DNA of 54,443 nucleotides from CAIVND01 sp035532075 (lineage in GTDB: Bacteria; Actinomycetota; Acidimicrobiia; Acidimicrobiales; Bog-793). The translations under genes and the position numbers were made by a program. The notes under the pieces were generated by a model, which worked only from the letters and a program-made list of their open reading frames with translations, ran no database searches and was not told the DNA's origin. The DNA is taken from positions 1 through 54,443 of the forward strand of contig DATKRV010000020.1 of the NCBI GenBank assembly GCA_035532075.1, read 5' to 3'. Of the stretch, positions 16,257 to 25,039 are shown in pieces (the stretch's first letter is position 1; each line of letters opens with the position of its first letter).

Positions 16257-17405
16257 CTAGGAGATGGAAAGTTCCCGGCGATAGATACGCGTCGGAGACA
16301 TCTTCGCGATCGTCTTTGCAAGGTGGGCAAAGATGAGACCAACCTCACCCTCTGGCTCCGTCGCGACGATCGGTGCTCCGATATCGGAGCCCTCGCGCAG
16401 GGAAAGCTCCAGCGGCACCTCGGCGAGCAGTTCGACGGCGAGCGTCTTTGCAAGCGCCCGCCCGCCTCCATGGCCAAAGGGCTCGAAGCGCTGGCCGTCT
16501 GGCGTCACGAAACTCGACATGTTCTCGATCACTCCGCGCACGGGAATCTTCATCTGCTTCGCGAGCGATCCCACCCGCTGGGCAACCCGCTCCGCGCTTG
16601 GCTGCGGGGTCGTGACGACGTAGATCTCTGCCCTTGGCAGCTGCTGCGCGACACTCAGCGCGATATCGCCCGTGCCAGGTGGCATGTCGATCAAGAGGAA
16701 ATCCGGTGCTCCCCAATACACATCGACGAGAAACTGTTCTATCGCTCGATGCAACATCGGCCCGCGCCAGGCGATCGCCTGATCCTCGTCGACGAAAAAG
16801 CCAATCGAGATGACGCGCACGCCGTGGGCCACCGGGGGCACGATTGTCTTTCCAAGCACGTTCGGTGGGTAGCCGACACCAATCATCTTTGGCACACTGA
16901 ATCCGTAGATATCTGCGTCGAGGATGCCGACGCTGTAGCCCTCTTGGGCGAGGGCAACGGCAAGGTTGACCGTGATCGATGATTTGCCAACCCCTCCCTT
17001 GCCCGACGCGATGCACAGCACCCGTGTCGGCGAGGTCCGTTCCGCGAACGGATTCGGCCGGTCAAGGGGCGGTCCATGTCCGTGTCCCTCATGGGGCATC
17101 TCCACCGCCGAGGGTGCAACCGTTCCGAGCAGGTGCGCTCCAAGTTCCTCGCGCTGTTGTTCATCGAGATCGACGAGTTCGAGATCGACCTCATCGATCC
17201 CCTCTCCCGCCACCCGGAGGAGGCGGCGGCGGAGTTCGCTGGTCGCTGGATAATCCGGGCCAGGTACGCGCACCCTGAGCCGGGCGGTCCCTCGCCTGAC
17301 CTTCAGCTCCTCGATTGCGTCGAGTTCACCAAGGCTCTGGAAGAGCACCGGATCCATGACCGCGGAGAATGACGCAAGGAGTTCCTGATCCCGTTCGCGT
17401 GCCAT
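16257..17405 (-). CDS. mrp: Mrp/ApbC-type P-loop ATPase, iron-sulfur carrier-like
   Basis: A 382-residue protein with an N-terminal MIP18/DUF59 domain (about residues 8-85), a His-rich linker (HEGHGHG) and a ParA/MinD-type ATPase. The deviant Walker A is ASGKGGVGKSSITVNLA and the later motif is LLIDMPPGTGDIALSV. Mrp/Nbp35 proteins transfer Fe-S clusters. The CxxC cluster ligands of proteobacterial Mrp are missing: the place after ENMSSF reads VTPDG, as in other actinobacterial members. It is divergent from a SufR-like Fe-S sensor gene (168 bp between starts), which supports a role in cluster assembly. Confidence 0.93.
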   Translation of the reverse strand: MARERDQELLASFSAVMDPVLFQSLGELDAIEELKVRRGTARLRVRVPGPDYPATSELRRRLLRVAGEGIDEVDLELVDLDEQQREELGAHLLGTVAPSAVEMPHEGHGHGPPLDRPNPFAERTSPTRVLCIASGKGGVGKSSITVNLAVALAQEGYSVGILDADIYGFSVPKMIGVGYPPNVLGKTIVPPVAHGVRVISIGFFVDEDQAIAWRGPMLHRAIEQFLVDVYWGAPDFLLIDMPPGTGDIALSVAQQLPRAEIYVVTTPQPSAERVAQRVGSLAKQMKIPVRGVIENMSSFVTPDGQRFEPFGHGGGRALAKTLAVELLAEVPLELSLREGSDIGAPIVATEPEGEVGLIFAHLAKTIAKMSPTRIYRRELSIS

Positions 17406-17572
17406 TGGGCGCCATCTTCTCCGTCATCGTGGGTATTCACGCATGTACCAGCGCACTGTCATGAACCAGCACAGCTACGATAGCGGGTAGGCCCACTGTG
17501 GGAGGCTGTGAAACGCGCTGGACGATCAACATTGCCCCGCGCCCTTGCGTCAACGACGGGAACATTGAACCA

Positions 17573-18316
17573 ATGACAGTTTCGCCACGAAACGAGAGCG
17601 GCCCCCCCCAGCGCGACGCCGAGAACGACGAGACCTTCTCGGCAGCGGTCGCAGCGGTGACGTCGGCCTTTGGTGACGCGACCCGTCGACAGATCTACCT
17701 CGTGGCGCGAGACGGAGCTGGGGTGACCGCGACAGAGATCGCAAGACGCTTCGACCTGCATCCAAACGTTGCCCGACACCACCTCGACAAGCTCGCCGCG
17801 GGCGGATACCTCGACGTCAGCCTCGATCACACTCCGAGTGGCGCAGGTCGCCCCTCGAAGCGCTATCGGCGAAGTGGCCGCCAGACAACCCTCGAGATTC
17901 CCCCGCGCCCCGATGAACTGATGATCACCCTGCTCGTCCGGGCGCTGTCCTTGCTCGCGCCAGAGGTCGCGGAAAAGATGGCGCTCGAGGTCGGGGAGGA
18001 CTACGGCCGCATGCTTGCCGAGCAGATGTCACCCGGTGATTCACAGCGATCGAGCCGGGCCGCGATGCTCGCCGTTGCGGATGCGCTGACCGCACATGGA
18101 TTTGCCGCCCACGCAGAGGAACGGGCGCAATCGATGAGTATCATCCGTGACCACTGCCCCTTTGGTGAGATCGTCTCGGAGCACCCCGTACTCTGCGCCG
18201 TCGACCGCGGGATGGTGCAGGGGCTGATGGCAGGGCTGTGTGGCGAGGGCGTGCCGGTCCAGCTGCGCTCTCGGGCACGCGGAGATGACAACTGCGAAAG
18301 CGTCGCAGCGAGCTAA
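17573..18316 (+). CDS. SufR-like winged-helix regulator with a C-terminal Fe-S cysteine set
   Basis: A 247-residue ArsR-type protein. The winged helix spans about residues 25-95 (VTATEIARRFDLHPNVARHH, then a GAGRPSKRYR wing). The C-terminal domain carries Cys195, Cys208, Cys223 and Cys241 (spacing x12, x14, x17). The first two are in DHCPFGEIVSEHPVLC and the last in GDDNC, matching the SufR arrangement. SufR represses suf genes when its cluster is loaded. No suf genes are seen here; the divergent neighbour is mrp, a likely target. ATG 17573 was chosen because family similarity starts after it, though its ribosome site is weak. Its stop overlaps the ccmI stop by 4 nt. Confidence 0.8.
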   Translation: MTVSPRNESGPPQRDAENDETFSAAVAAVTSAFGDATRRQIYLVARDGAGVTATEIARRFDLHPNVARHHLDKLAAGGYLDVSLDHTPSGAGRPSKRYRRSGRQTTLEIPPRPDELMITLLVRALSLLAPEVAEKMALEVGEDYGRMLAEQMSPGDSQRSSRAAMLAVADALTAHGFAAHAEERAQSMSIIRDHCPFGEIVSEHPVLCAVDRGMVQGLMAGLCGEGVPVQLRSRARGDDNCESVAAS

Positions 18317-19134
18317 CCTCCCGGTGCCAAAGCAATGATTGCCGGAGGCGCCAGCTTTGCCTGCTGGTAGATCTTTCGCACCTGCGGTCGCACCGCAGCG
18401 ACAAGTTCTGCTGAGGGATGGTCGCGTGCGAACGCCGCGAGTTCGTTGAGCGCTCCGGCAATATCGTGCCGGTCCTGTGCCAGCGCGATCGCATCGAGCA
18501 CGCGCGCGTCGGGGTATCCCGGAGCGACGCGCGCTGCGAGGGCAATCTCCTCGTCACCCCGATCGACAATGCTTCGCTGGCCGGCCGCGATCCCCGAAAG
18601 ACGCAGGAGCCACCCCTGATAGGTCAATGCCTCGTGTTGGTGCGGCACGGTGGCTAGCACCTTCGCGTACAACGAGATCGCCTCGGCGATCTGGCCCGTG
18701 CCAGCGAGTTCGGATGCCTGAGTGAGCTGTTGCTGGACGACCAATGCCTCTGAGAGTGAGACAGATCCCGTTTCGCTCTGGCCGGGGAGACGGACGCCCG
18801 CGAAGTGCAGCGCGGCAAAGGTCACGCCGACAATCACCCAGACAAACGTGAACACGATCAGCATCCGACGCGATCCTCTCCGACCGAGTGATTGCCGGAG
18901 CCTCGCAACAAATGGACGCGCAACCGTGCTCGTGTCGTGTTGTAGTTCAACAAGTTCGATCGCATCGAGCAGGGCACTCGTTCTCGAGATATAGCTCTGG
19001 CGCAAGATCTCATAGTCCTGCGGTTCGACATCTCCCGCGCGGAACTCGGTCTCGAGATCTTCGAGTGAACGCAATAGATCATCGCGTTCGCCTCGCAACA
19101 GTTCGAGACGGGCCGGCCCCTCACCCATCATCAT
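18313..19134 (-). CDS. ccmI: CcmI-like TPR protein of cytochrome c maturation
   Basis: About 273 residues. The start lies in the ATG run at 19134, overlapping the end of ccmH by 14 nt. The N-terminal part (LELLRGERDDLLRSLEDLE) is the CcmI-type helical segment, followed by one membrane span near residue 100. A periplasm-side region with TPR-like helices follows (ASELAGTGQIAEAISLYAKV, HEALTYQGWLL). CcmI holds apocytochrome for heme attachment by CcmF/CcmH. It is the last gene of the ccm operon. It is shorter than proteobacterial CcmI. Confidence 0.75.
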   Translation of the reverse strand: MMMGEGPARLELLRGERDDLLRSLEDLETEFRAGDVEPQDYEILRQSYISRTSALLDAIELVELQHDTSTVARPFVARLRQSLGRRGSRRMLIVFTFVWVIVGVTFAALHFAGVRLPGQSETGSVSLSEALVVQQQLTQASELAGTGQIAEAISLYAKVLATVPHQHEALTYQGWLLRLSGIAAGQRSIVDRGDEEIALAARVAPGYPDARVLDAIALAQDRHDIAGALNELAAFARDHPSAELVAAVRPQVRKIYQQAKLAPPAIIALAPGG

Positions 19135-19621
19135 CGACCTCACGCCGTCGTGAATCGGCCCGCCGTCCCAAGAGCTCGAGAACGCGCGCCTCACCCTCTT
19201 TGGAGACCCCGCGCTCGGGCGGCCGGCGGCGGGCGAAGAAGAGAAGCAGACCGGCGACCGCCGCCGAAACGGCAACGGCTGGCACAATCCAGAGCACCGA
19301 CTCCGTTGGGCGAAGCAACTCGCCCTGACCATAGGTTGCGACCATGCGCGCTTCGATCGACTGATCCGAAAGACCCTGACCCACCCAGTCACGGATTGTC
19401 GACTTGAGCTCGTTGGCAGCGACTGTCTCTGACTGGGCAAGCGATGCATCCGCGCAAGATGGGCACTTCAGGACATTTTCGAGATTGGCGATGCGTTGCG
19501 CTCGCGTCGTAACGGAGGTATGCGCCGAACCAATGGCAAGCAACACCACGAAGACCACCACAAGTGCCGCCCACATTGACCGGGAGCGTAACAGCGTGCC
19601 GAGAGCGAGAGCGTCACTCAT
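19121..19621 (-). CDS. ccmH: CcmH, apocytochrome c thiol reductase subunit
   Basis: A 166-residue membrane protein with an N-terminal span (about residues 16-32), the redox motif LKCPSCADASLAQSE holding Cys53 and Cys56, and a second span near 110-130. CcmH reduces the CxxCH cysteines of apocytochrome c outside the membrane before heme ligation. The motif is CPSC where many bacteria have CxxC with other spacers (LRCxxCQ). Its start overlaps the ccmG stop by four bases (ATGA). Confidence 0.92.
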   Translation of the reverse strand: MSDALALGTLLRSRSMWAALVVVFVVLLAIGSAHTSVTTRAQRIANLENVLKCPSCADASLAQSETVAANELKSTIRDWVGQGLSDQSIEARMVATYGQGELLRPTESVLWIVPAVAVSAAVAGLLLFFARRRPPERGVSKEGEARVLELLGRRADSRRREVDDDG

Positions 19622-20163
19622 GCCCTGGCTACCTTCGCCTCGCGGATCCAGTTCGTCAGCTCGGTCGCCGTGACCGGCTGGGAGATGGAACTGACGATCT
19701 TGCCAACCGGATCGATGAGGAACAGTTCGGGCGGCTGAGCAACACCATAGGCCTGCGCGATGGAGCCGGTCGCATCAACGACGGCTGGCCAGGTGGCTCC
19801 GTAACGCGTGAGAAAGCCGCGCGCGTTGTTGATCGAGTCGTCGATATCGACTCCGATAAATCCGACCGTGCGATCGTTTCGGTGTGCGAAGGTGAACGCC
19901 TCGATCTGTGGCTCCTCGCTCAGGCATGTGCCACACCAGCTGGCGAAAAAATCAACGACGACGTAGCGGCCTCGCATCTCATGCAATGAGATCGGCAGCC
20001 CATTTGCAAGATTGACGCCCGAGATCGCCTTTGCCACTGATCCCCCAAGGGGAGTAGTCGTCGTTCCCGTCCCCGCCGAGGTACGGAGCGCGAAGACAAC
20101 GATCAACGCGATGCTCACCGCTCCAACGACGGCCGCCACGACGCGTGTCCGTGCACGGGCCAT
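19618..20163 (-). CDS. ccmG: CcmG/ResA-type thiol:disulfide oxidoreductase
   Basis: 181 residues from ATG 20163. An N-terminal membrane anchor (about 8-27) precedes a thioredoxin fold with active site FFASWCGTC (Cys77 and Cys80). The cis-proline region reads GVAQPPELFLIDPVG. It should pass electrons to CcmH and apocytochrome c on the outer face of the membrane. The start lies three bases after the ccmF stop and its end overlaps ccmH. Confidence 0.92.
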   Translation of the reverse strand: MARARTRVVAAVVGAVSIALIVVFALRTSAGTGTTTTPLGGSVAKAISGVNLANGLPISLHEMRGRYVVVDFFASWCGTCLSEEPQIEAFTFAHRNDRTVGFIGVDIDDSINNARGFLTRYGATWPAVVDATGSIAQAYGVAQPPELFLIDPVGKIVSSISQPVTATELTNWIREAKVARA

Positions 20164-20165
20164 CT

Positions 20166-22148
20166 TCACCGCCCGCCCACCGGAGAGGCTCCGAGAAACT
20201 CGGGGAGCGTGACCGTGGAGGGATCCGTTGGGCGCCGTCGGGATCCAGGAACGAGCGCGAGCAACGCTCCGAGCGCACAGATCGCGCCGCCGATCCACAG
20301 CCACATCACCAACGGCTCGCTGATCACCTCGATACTCACCGGGAGACCCAATCCCGCGCCACTCGCGAGTTCGAGATAGAGGTCTTGCGTCGCGGTCGAA
20401 TCGATCGACGGAAGCGCGGTCGACGAGGGACTGTTGTCGTAATTGACGATGCCAGGACGAAAAATCCCGTCACCTCCGATGCGGACCTTGGCGAGATAGC
20501 CCTTGGCTGCCGGAGCGTTCACGGTCTGCCAACCGACGAAGGTCAGTTCGCGGCCGGCGACAACGGTCGAAGCTCCCGGCTTTAAGGTGATGAGCGTACG
20601 CGTTGCATACGAGGTCGAGGCACAGAGCGCGACCGCGACACAGATGACACCGAGATGGGTCACCATGCCGCCGTTCGCCCGTCCGACGAGTCCTCGCCAG
20701 GGTGGGAGTCCGTGTCGGTGCGCGCCAAGGGTCGCGAGCGCGAGTTGGCGCAGCGCAGAGGTAGCCGCGAATCCTCCGAGCGAAAAGGTCAGCAGGGGAA
20801 CAAACCCGCGCACGCCGACAAGTACCAAGATCGCGAGCAGCCCAACAGCGCTCCATGCCGGTATGAGGATGCGGGCTCGCATCACACCCGCGCCCGCCTT
20901 TCGCCACGGCAGCGCGGGAGCAATCGCCATGATGAACAGCAACGCGATCCCGAGTGGCACCGTAAAGGTGTCAAAGTACGGACGTCCGATCGAGATCGCT
21001 CCCCCGCTCACAGCCTCGACGATGACCGGTGCAACCGTGCCGAGCAAGACGACGAAGGCAAAGCACGCAAAGATCAGGTTGTTGGCGAGGAAAGCGCCCT
21101 CGCGCGAGATCGGGGCGTCGATCGAGCCCGATGAGACAAGCCGGTCGCCTCGCCATCCGATCAGGCCGACGCTTGCGAGGACAATCACCGCGAAAAAACT
21201 CAACAGCGTCGGACCGATGTCCGAGTTGGAAAACGCGTGCACCGAGACGACGACACCCGAACGGGTGAGAAACGTCCCAAGGATGGTCAACGAGAACGTG
21301 GCTACGAGCAAAGAGAGGTTCCAGATGCGCAGCAGTCCGCGTCGTTCCTGCACCATCACCGAATGAAGATAGGCGGTCGCGGTCAGCCAGGGAAGCAGCG
21401 CGACGTTCTCGACCGGGTCCCAACCCCAGGCACCGCCCCAACCGAGCGACTGGTACGACCACCAAGCGCCGAGCACGATGCCGACTGTCAGGCATGCCCA
21501 TGCGAACACCGCGGCGCGGCGCGTCGCAATCAGCCAACCCTCGCCGATCCGCCCGGTGATAAGCGACGCGAGGGCAAAGGCAAATGGCACGGTGAACCCG
21601 ACGTAGCCGAGATAGAGAAACACCGGGTGGAACGCGATCAAGAGGTTGTCCTGCAAGAGCGGGTTCGGTCCCGTTCCATCCGCAACGGCGCGCGACACCT
21701 CAGCAAACGGATCCGCGGGGCCGGAGATCAGATAGAAAAAGAAAAGGGCAACGAGGCCGACGATGCCAAGCGCGATCACGAACAGTCGATCCTCGCAACG
21801 AGCTCGAAAGCGGATCGCCATTGCACAGAGATAACCCGTCAGCACGAGCACCCAGAGCAGGATCGAACCCTGCAGCGCGGACCACATGCCGGTGATCGAA
21901 TAGAGGAGGGGGGTCTCGCGTGAGTTGTTCGACGCAACGTACGCAAGCGAGAAATCATGGGTAACCAGCGCATGCTCCATGGCAAAGGTCGCCACGAGCG
22001 CCCCGAGAAGTGGAACAAAGGCAGCGACCCAAAGACGCGAGACGAGATTGACCGATCCGGGCCAGAGCGTCAAAAGACACATGGCGATTGTCGCGACGGA
22101 CCCCGACAGTCCTATCCAGATTCCGAGATGCCCGATCCAGGAGTTCAT
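20166..22148 (-). CDS. ccmF: CcmF, cytochrome c heme lyase subunit
   Basis: A 660-residue polytopic membrane protein of usual CcmF length. The tryptophan-rich heme-handling motif WGGAWGWDPVENVALLPWL lies near residue 230, in an external loop between many membrane spans. Conserved stretches ITGMWSALQGSILLWVL and LGTFLTRSGVVVSVHAF are typical. CcmF takes heme from CcmE and, with CcmH/CcmI, attaches it to CxxCH motifs. It starts 42 bp after ccmE. Confidence 0.97.
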   Translation of the reverse strand: MNSWIGHLGIWIGLSGSVATIAMCLLTLWPGSVNLVSRLWVAAFVPLLGALVATFAMEHALVTHDFSLAYVASNNSRETPLLYSITGMWSALQGSILLWVLVLTGYLCAMAIRFRARCEDRLFVIALGIVGLVALFFFYLISGPADPFAEVSRAVADGTGPNPLLQDNLLIAFHPVFLYLGYVGFTVPFAFALASLITGRIGEGWLIATRRAAVFAWACLTVGIVLGAWWSYQSLGWGGAWGWDPVENVALLPWLTATAYLHSVMVQERRGLLRIWNLSLLVATFSLTILGTFLTRSGVVVSVHAFSNSDIGPTLLSFFAVIVLASVGLIGWRGDRLVSSGSIDAPISREGAFLANNLIFACFAFVVLLGTVAPVIVEAVSGGAISIGRPYFDTFTVPLGIALLFIMAIAPALPWRKAGAGVMRARILIPAWSAVGLLAILVLVGVRGFVPLLTFSLGGFAATSALRQLALATLGAHRHGLPPWRGLVGRANGGMVTHLGVICVAVALCASTSYATRTLITLKPGASTVVAGRELTFVGWQTVNAPAAKGYLAKVRIGGDGIFRPGIVNYDNSPSSTALPSIDSTATQDLYLELASGAGLGLPVSIEVISEPLVMWLWIGGAICALGALLALVPGSRRRPTDPSTVTLPEFLGASPVGGR

Positions 22149-22190
22149 CGCGGCGCGCGCGGATTCATCAAGAGGAGGTATGCCAACGGA

Positions 22191-22700
22191 CTAACGCACC
22201 GATCCATTCGGAGCGCGCACTCTTTTTGGATGGGCGGCGATATAGGAGTTGGAATGCTTGACGAGGATCTCGTCCGACTGAAAGCGATCCGAGGCACCGA
22301 CGAAGTGCCCGACAAGCACAACGGGGATGTCTGCCTGGAAGAGCTCGGGCGGTTCACCGGAGTTCGTCACGGATATCTGCTGGTGGCGAGTACCTCGGAT
22401 CACGAAGTCGACCGTCGTCGCATTCGGGCGCGTGATGCTGTGTGCAACGACGACGCCCTCGAGCTGAAAATCGGCATTGCCGAGCTCGATCCGGGAGCTG
22501 AGCGCCTGGTCGACCGTCTTGAAATAGGTCACTGCTCCAGAGAGCGTCTTGTAGAGCAAGAAGCAAATGGCAAGGGCGATGACCACAAAGACGAGGCGCA
22601 GTCGCCGGCGGGTCTCTCGACGCGCGCCAGCGACATCGCGCGCGGCGGCTCTGGTCATCACCTCTCGCTCGTGTTGGCCGGTGATCTCGATCTCACTCAT
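22191..22700 (-). CDS. ccmE: CcmE, heme chaperone
   Basis: 169 residues: a basic cytoplasmic N-terminus, one membrane span (about 35-52) and an external OB-fold. The heme-binding motif is VKHSNSY, the HxxxY form with His149 and Tyr153; this is the classical histidine type, not the cysteine variant of some anaerobes and archaea. FQADIPVVLVGHF is also a family stretch. The start overlaps the ccmD stop by four bases. Confidence 0.94.
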   Translation of the reverse strand: MSEIEITGQHEREVMTRAAARDVAGARRETRRRLRLVFVVIALAICFLLYKTLSGAVTYFKTVDQALSSRIELGNADFQLEGVVVAHSITRPNATTVDFVIRGTRHQQISVTNSGEPPELFQADIPVVLVGHFVGASDRFQSDEILVKHSNSYIAAHPKRVRAPNGSVR

Positions 22701-22810
22701 TGACGTGTGGCGCGTTCCCGACCCCTGCGCTGTCGAACTATGAGCGAACCCACATAAAGACCCATCGCGATGAAGGTGACGAGATATCCGGCGAGAACGT
22801 AACTATTCAT
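22697..22810 (-). CDS. ccmD: CcmD-like small membrane protein
   Basis: 37 residues from ATG 22810, overlapping the ccmC end by 8 nt and the ccmE start by 4 nt. It is one hydrophobic span (YVLAGYLVTFIAMGLYVGSL) followed by a basic tail (RQRRGRERATRQ), which is the CcmD layout. CcmD helps release holo-CcmE from the CcmABC complex. Assignment rests mainly on size, topology and position. Confidence 0.8.
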   Translation of the reverse strand: MNSYVLAGYLVTFIAMGLYVGSLIVRQRRGRERATRQ

Positions 22811-23552
22811 GACTGCCCTCGAGCTGGCGCTCGCGCAGTGCCGAGGTGATACGCGTCTCGAGCACACGGGCCTCGAGCGCGCCAAGTCGGTAGCGGATCA
22901 TCACCATCCAGGCATAGGTGATGGTGAACGCAATGAACCCGAGCAGAAGCGTCCAGGCCATCGACCCATGAATGTAGGTCTTGTGCGTCGTGGGGTTCAG
23001 CACCGTCGGGGCCTGATGCAGGCTCTTCCACCACAACACCGCGAAATACACAATCGGGACATCGAGGAAGGCAATCAGGGCTGCGATTGCAGACCGTCTC
23101 GCGCGCAGCTCGGGATCGTCTGGAACGCGTCGCAGCGCAAGGTAGCCGAGATACAAGACAAAAAGGAGCGCGGTCGTCGTCAGGAGTGGATCCCAGGTCC
23201 ACCACGTTCCCCACGCCGGGCGTCCCCAGATCGATCCCGTGACGAGCGTCAGACCCGTGAACAGCACGCCGACCTCTGCGGACGAACCTGCGAGCTGATC
23301 CCAACGCAGGTCTCTCGTACGTGGCCAGAGATACGCGAGGCTCGCGAGGAAGTTCATGCCATAGGCGATGAATGCCACCCACGCGAGGGGTGGATGGATG
23401 TAGATAAGGCGAACGAGATCACCCATGAACTGGTCAGGAGGGGTGACGAAAAGTCCGAGCCAGACCGTCGCCACCATTCCGGCCAGAGCAGACAGACCGA
23501 GGATCCGCTGGATCCGGTCCGCGAGGGTGCGCTGCTCGCCAAGCGATCGCAT
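22803..23552 (-). CDS. ccmC: CcmC, heme delivery membrane protein
   Basis: 249 residues from ATG 23552, which shares one base with the ccmB stop (TGATG). Six membrane spans are visible. The heme-handling tryptophan motif is WGRPAWGTWWTWDPLLTT, and YIHPPLAWVAF and THKTYIHGSMAW supply the flanking histidines. CcmC loads heme onto CcmE. Confidence 0.95.
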   Translation of the reverse strand: MRSLGEQRTLADRIQRILGLSALAGMVATVWLGLFVTPPDQFMGDLVRLIYIHPPLAWVAFIAYGMNFLASLAYLWPRTRDLRWDQLAGSSAEVGVLFTGLTLVTGSIWGRPAWGTWWTWDPLLTTTALLFVLYLGYLALRRVPDDPELRARRSAIAALIAFLDVPIVYFAVLWWKSLHQAPTVLNPTTHKTYIHGSMAWTLLLGFIAFTITYAWMVMIRYRLGALEARVLETRITSALRERQLEGSHE

Positions 23553-24220
23553 CAGAGGTCCTCCATCAATGGCCCAAAGCTCACGATCCCGATGCTGCAA
23601 TAGACAACGCCAAAGACCGCGAGCAGCTCGAGCCAGCCAAGGCCAGCGGAAACATGCTGCGAAATCGCGGCCTGCCAGGTTTTTGAGCCGGCAATAAGAA
23701 CAGGAGCAATAACGGGGAAAAACAACAAGGGCAATAGTGTCTCACGGACTCGCGAGCTGGCCAAAAGCACGCCGTAGAGCAGCCCGACAGCCACAATTCC
23801 GAGCGTCGCCACGACGCTCGCGACCGCGAGGAGCCAGAACGAGGCGAGGCTCACCTGGAAGACAATCGCCGTGATCACTCCGAGGAGGACTTCGAGGGCA
23901 ACCAGCTGGGCCGAGAGGGCGACAAGCTTGCCGAGAAAGATACCCGCCGGATCAAATCCCGCCAGACGTAGTCCATCGAATGCGCCCTCGCGCAGCTCAA
24001 TCGCGATCGACCGCTCGACACCGAGCACACTGGCAAGCAGGACGGCCAGCCAGAAAACACCGGGGGCTGCATTTTCGAGCCGCGCGGGATCAGGGCCGAG
24101 GGCAAAACCGAACAGCACGATCACCACCACGGCGAAGGGAATGACCTGGAACGCCGTGATCCGGGTGCGCCATTCGATGCGAAGGTCCTTGCGGGCGATA
24201 TGGAGCGCGTCACGCACCAT
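23552..24220 (-). CDS. ccmB: CcmB, heme exporter-type membrane subunit
   Basis: 222 residues from ATG 24220 (the frame is open further upstream inside ccmA). It has about six hydrophobic spans and the conserved ALHIARKDLRIEWRTR at the N-terminus, then ERSIAIELREGAFDGL. It forms the membrane part of the CcmAB ABC complex that uses ATP to release heme-loaded CcmE. It overlaps ccmA by 11 nt. Confidence 0.94.
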   Translation of the reverse strand: MVRDALHIARKDLRIEWRTRITAFQVIPFAVVVIVLFGFALGPDPARLENAAPGVFWLAVLLASVLGVERSIAIELREGAFDGLRLAGFDPAGIFLGKLVALSAQLVALEVLLGVITAIVFQVSLASFWLLAVASVVATLGIVAVGLLYGVLLASSRVRETLLPLLFFPVIAPVLIAGSKTWQAAISQHVSAGLGWLELLAVFGVVYCSIGIVSFGPLMEDL

Positions 24221-24971
24221 CGCTGTCCCCGTCTCCCAATCCGCCATCCACAGGTGCCACGATCGTCCCACCGACCATGACCACCGAACGCGTCGCGACG
24301 GTCCGCGCGTGATCGATCTCATGGGAGGCGAACACGACCGTCGTACCAGAACGTGACGCCTCGCGAATCAGATCATCGACGATCTCGCGACCGTCCGCGT
24401 CGAGGCCCGCGTGCGGCTCGTCGAGCAGCCAAAGCCTCCGGCGCCTCGCATAGAGCAGCGCGAGCGTGGCACGCCTTCGCTGACCCGTCGAGAGTTTCGA
24501 AACTGGCGTCAATGAAAGTCGCTCGGACAACCCAACGCGCATGAACGCCTCTTCGAGTACTCCGCTCGGAACGCGACTGGGTGAATGATGATCGGCTCCG
24601 AGCCAGAACGCGAGGTTCTCGCGCGCGTCGAGATCCCCGTAGAGAAAGCTCTCATGCCCGAGAAGGTCGACCTCTCGCCGTACGCGGCGCCGGTCAGCCC
24701 TCAGGTCGTATCCCAAGACCGATATTGAACCCTGGCTGACCGGGACGAGCCCGACAAGCACACGGAGCAGACTCGTCTTTCCCGCACCGTTTGCCCCGCT
24801 GAGGTGGACGACCTCCCCTACCTCAACCGAAAGGTTGACGCCCGAAAGAAGTGGAAAGGAGCCGGAGAACGCGACGGCAGCACGGAGTTCGATCGCTTCA
24901 GCCATGGCGCGACCCATGTTAGGAGCCAGCGCTGGGCCCAATTCACGCGCATATCTTGCCAGATCGGTCAT
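24210..24971 (-). CDS. ccmA: CcmA, ABC transporter ATP-binding subunit
   Basis: 253 residues from ATG 24971; ATG 24905 is another possible start with better similarity. Walker A is SGANGAGKTSLLRVL, the signature is LSTGQRRRATLALL, and Walker B is RLWLLDEPHAGLD. With CcmB and CcmC it completes the System I heme handling machine. First gene of the nine-gene operon ending at 18313. gmd lies 68 bp upstream on the same strand, so the ccm promoter could be in that gap or further upstream. Confidence 0.95.
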   Translation of the reverse strand: MTDLARYARELGPALAPNMGRAMAEAIELRAAVAFSGSFPLLSGVNLSVEVGEVVHLSGANGAGKTSLLRVLVGLVPVSQGSISVLGYDLRADRRRVRREVDLLGHESFLYGDLDARENLAFWLGADHHSPSRVPSGVLEEAFMRVGLSERLSLTPVSKLSTGQRRRATLALLYARRRRLWLLDEPHAGLDADGREIVDDLIREASRSGTTVVFASHEIDHARTVATRSVVMVGGTIVAPVDGGLGDGDSDGA

Positions 24972-25039
24972 TTTGCGCGAGTCGCGACCCGCTCCCGTGC
25001 GACGGGCCAGCGCCGGTAACGAAAGAGACAGGAAACGGA

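Noticed and set aside
15798..16982. Rightward 394-codon open frame
   Set aside because: It is antisense to dgt and mrp and has an arginine- and histidine-rich composition typical of shadows.
20503..21366. Rightward open frames opposite ccmF
   Set aside because: Antisense shadows of a well-supported membrane protein gene.
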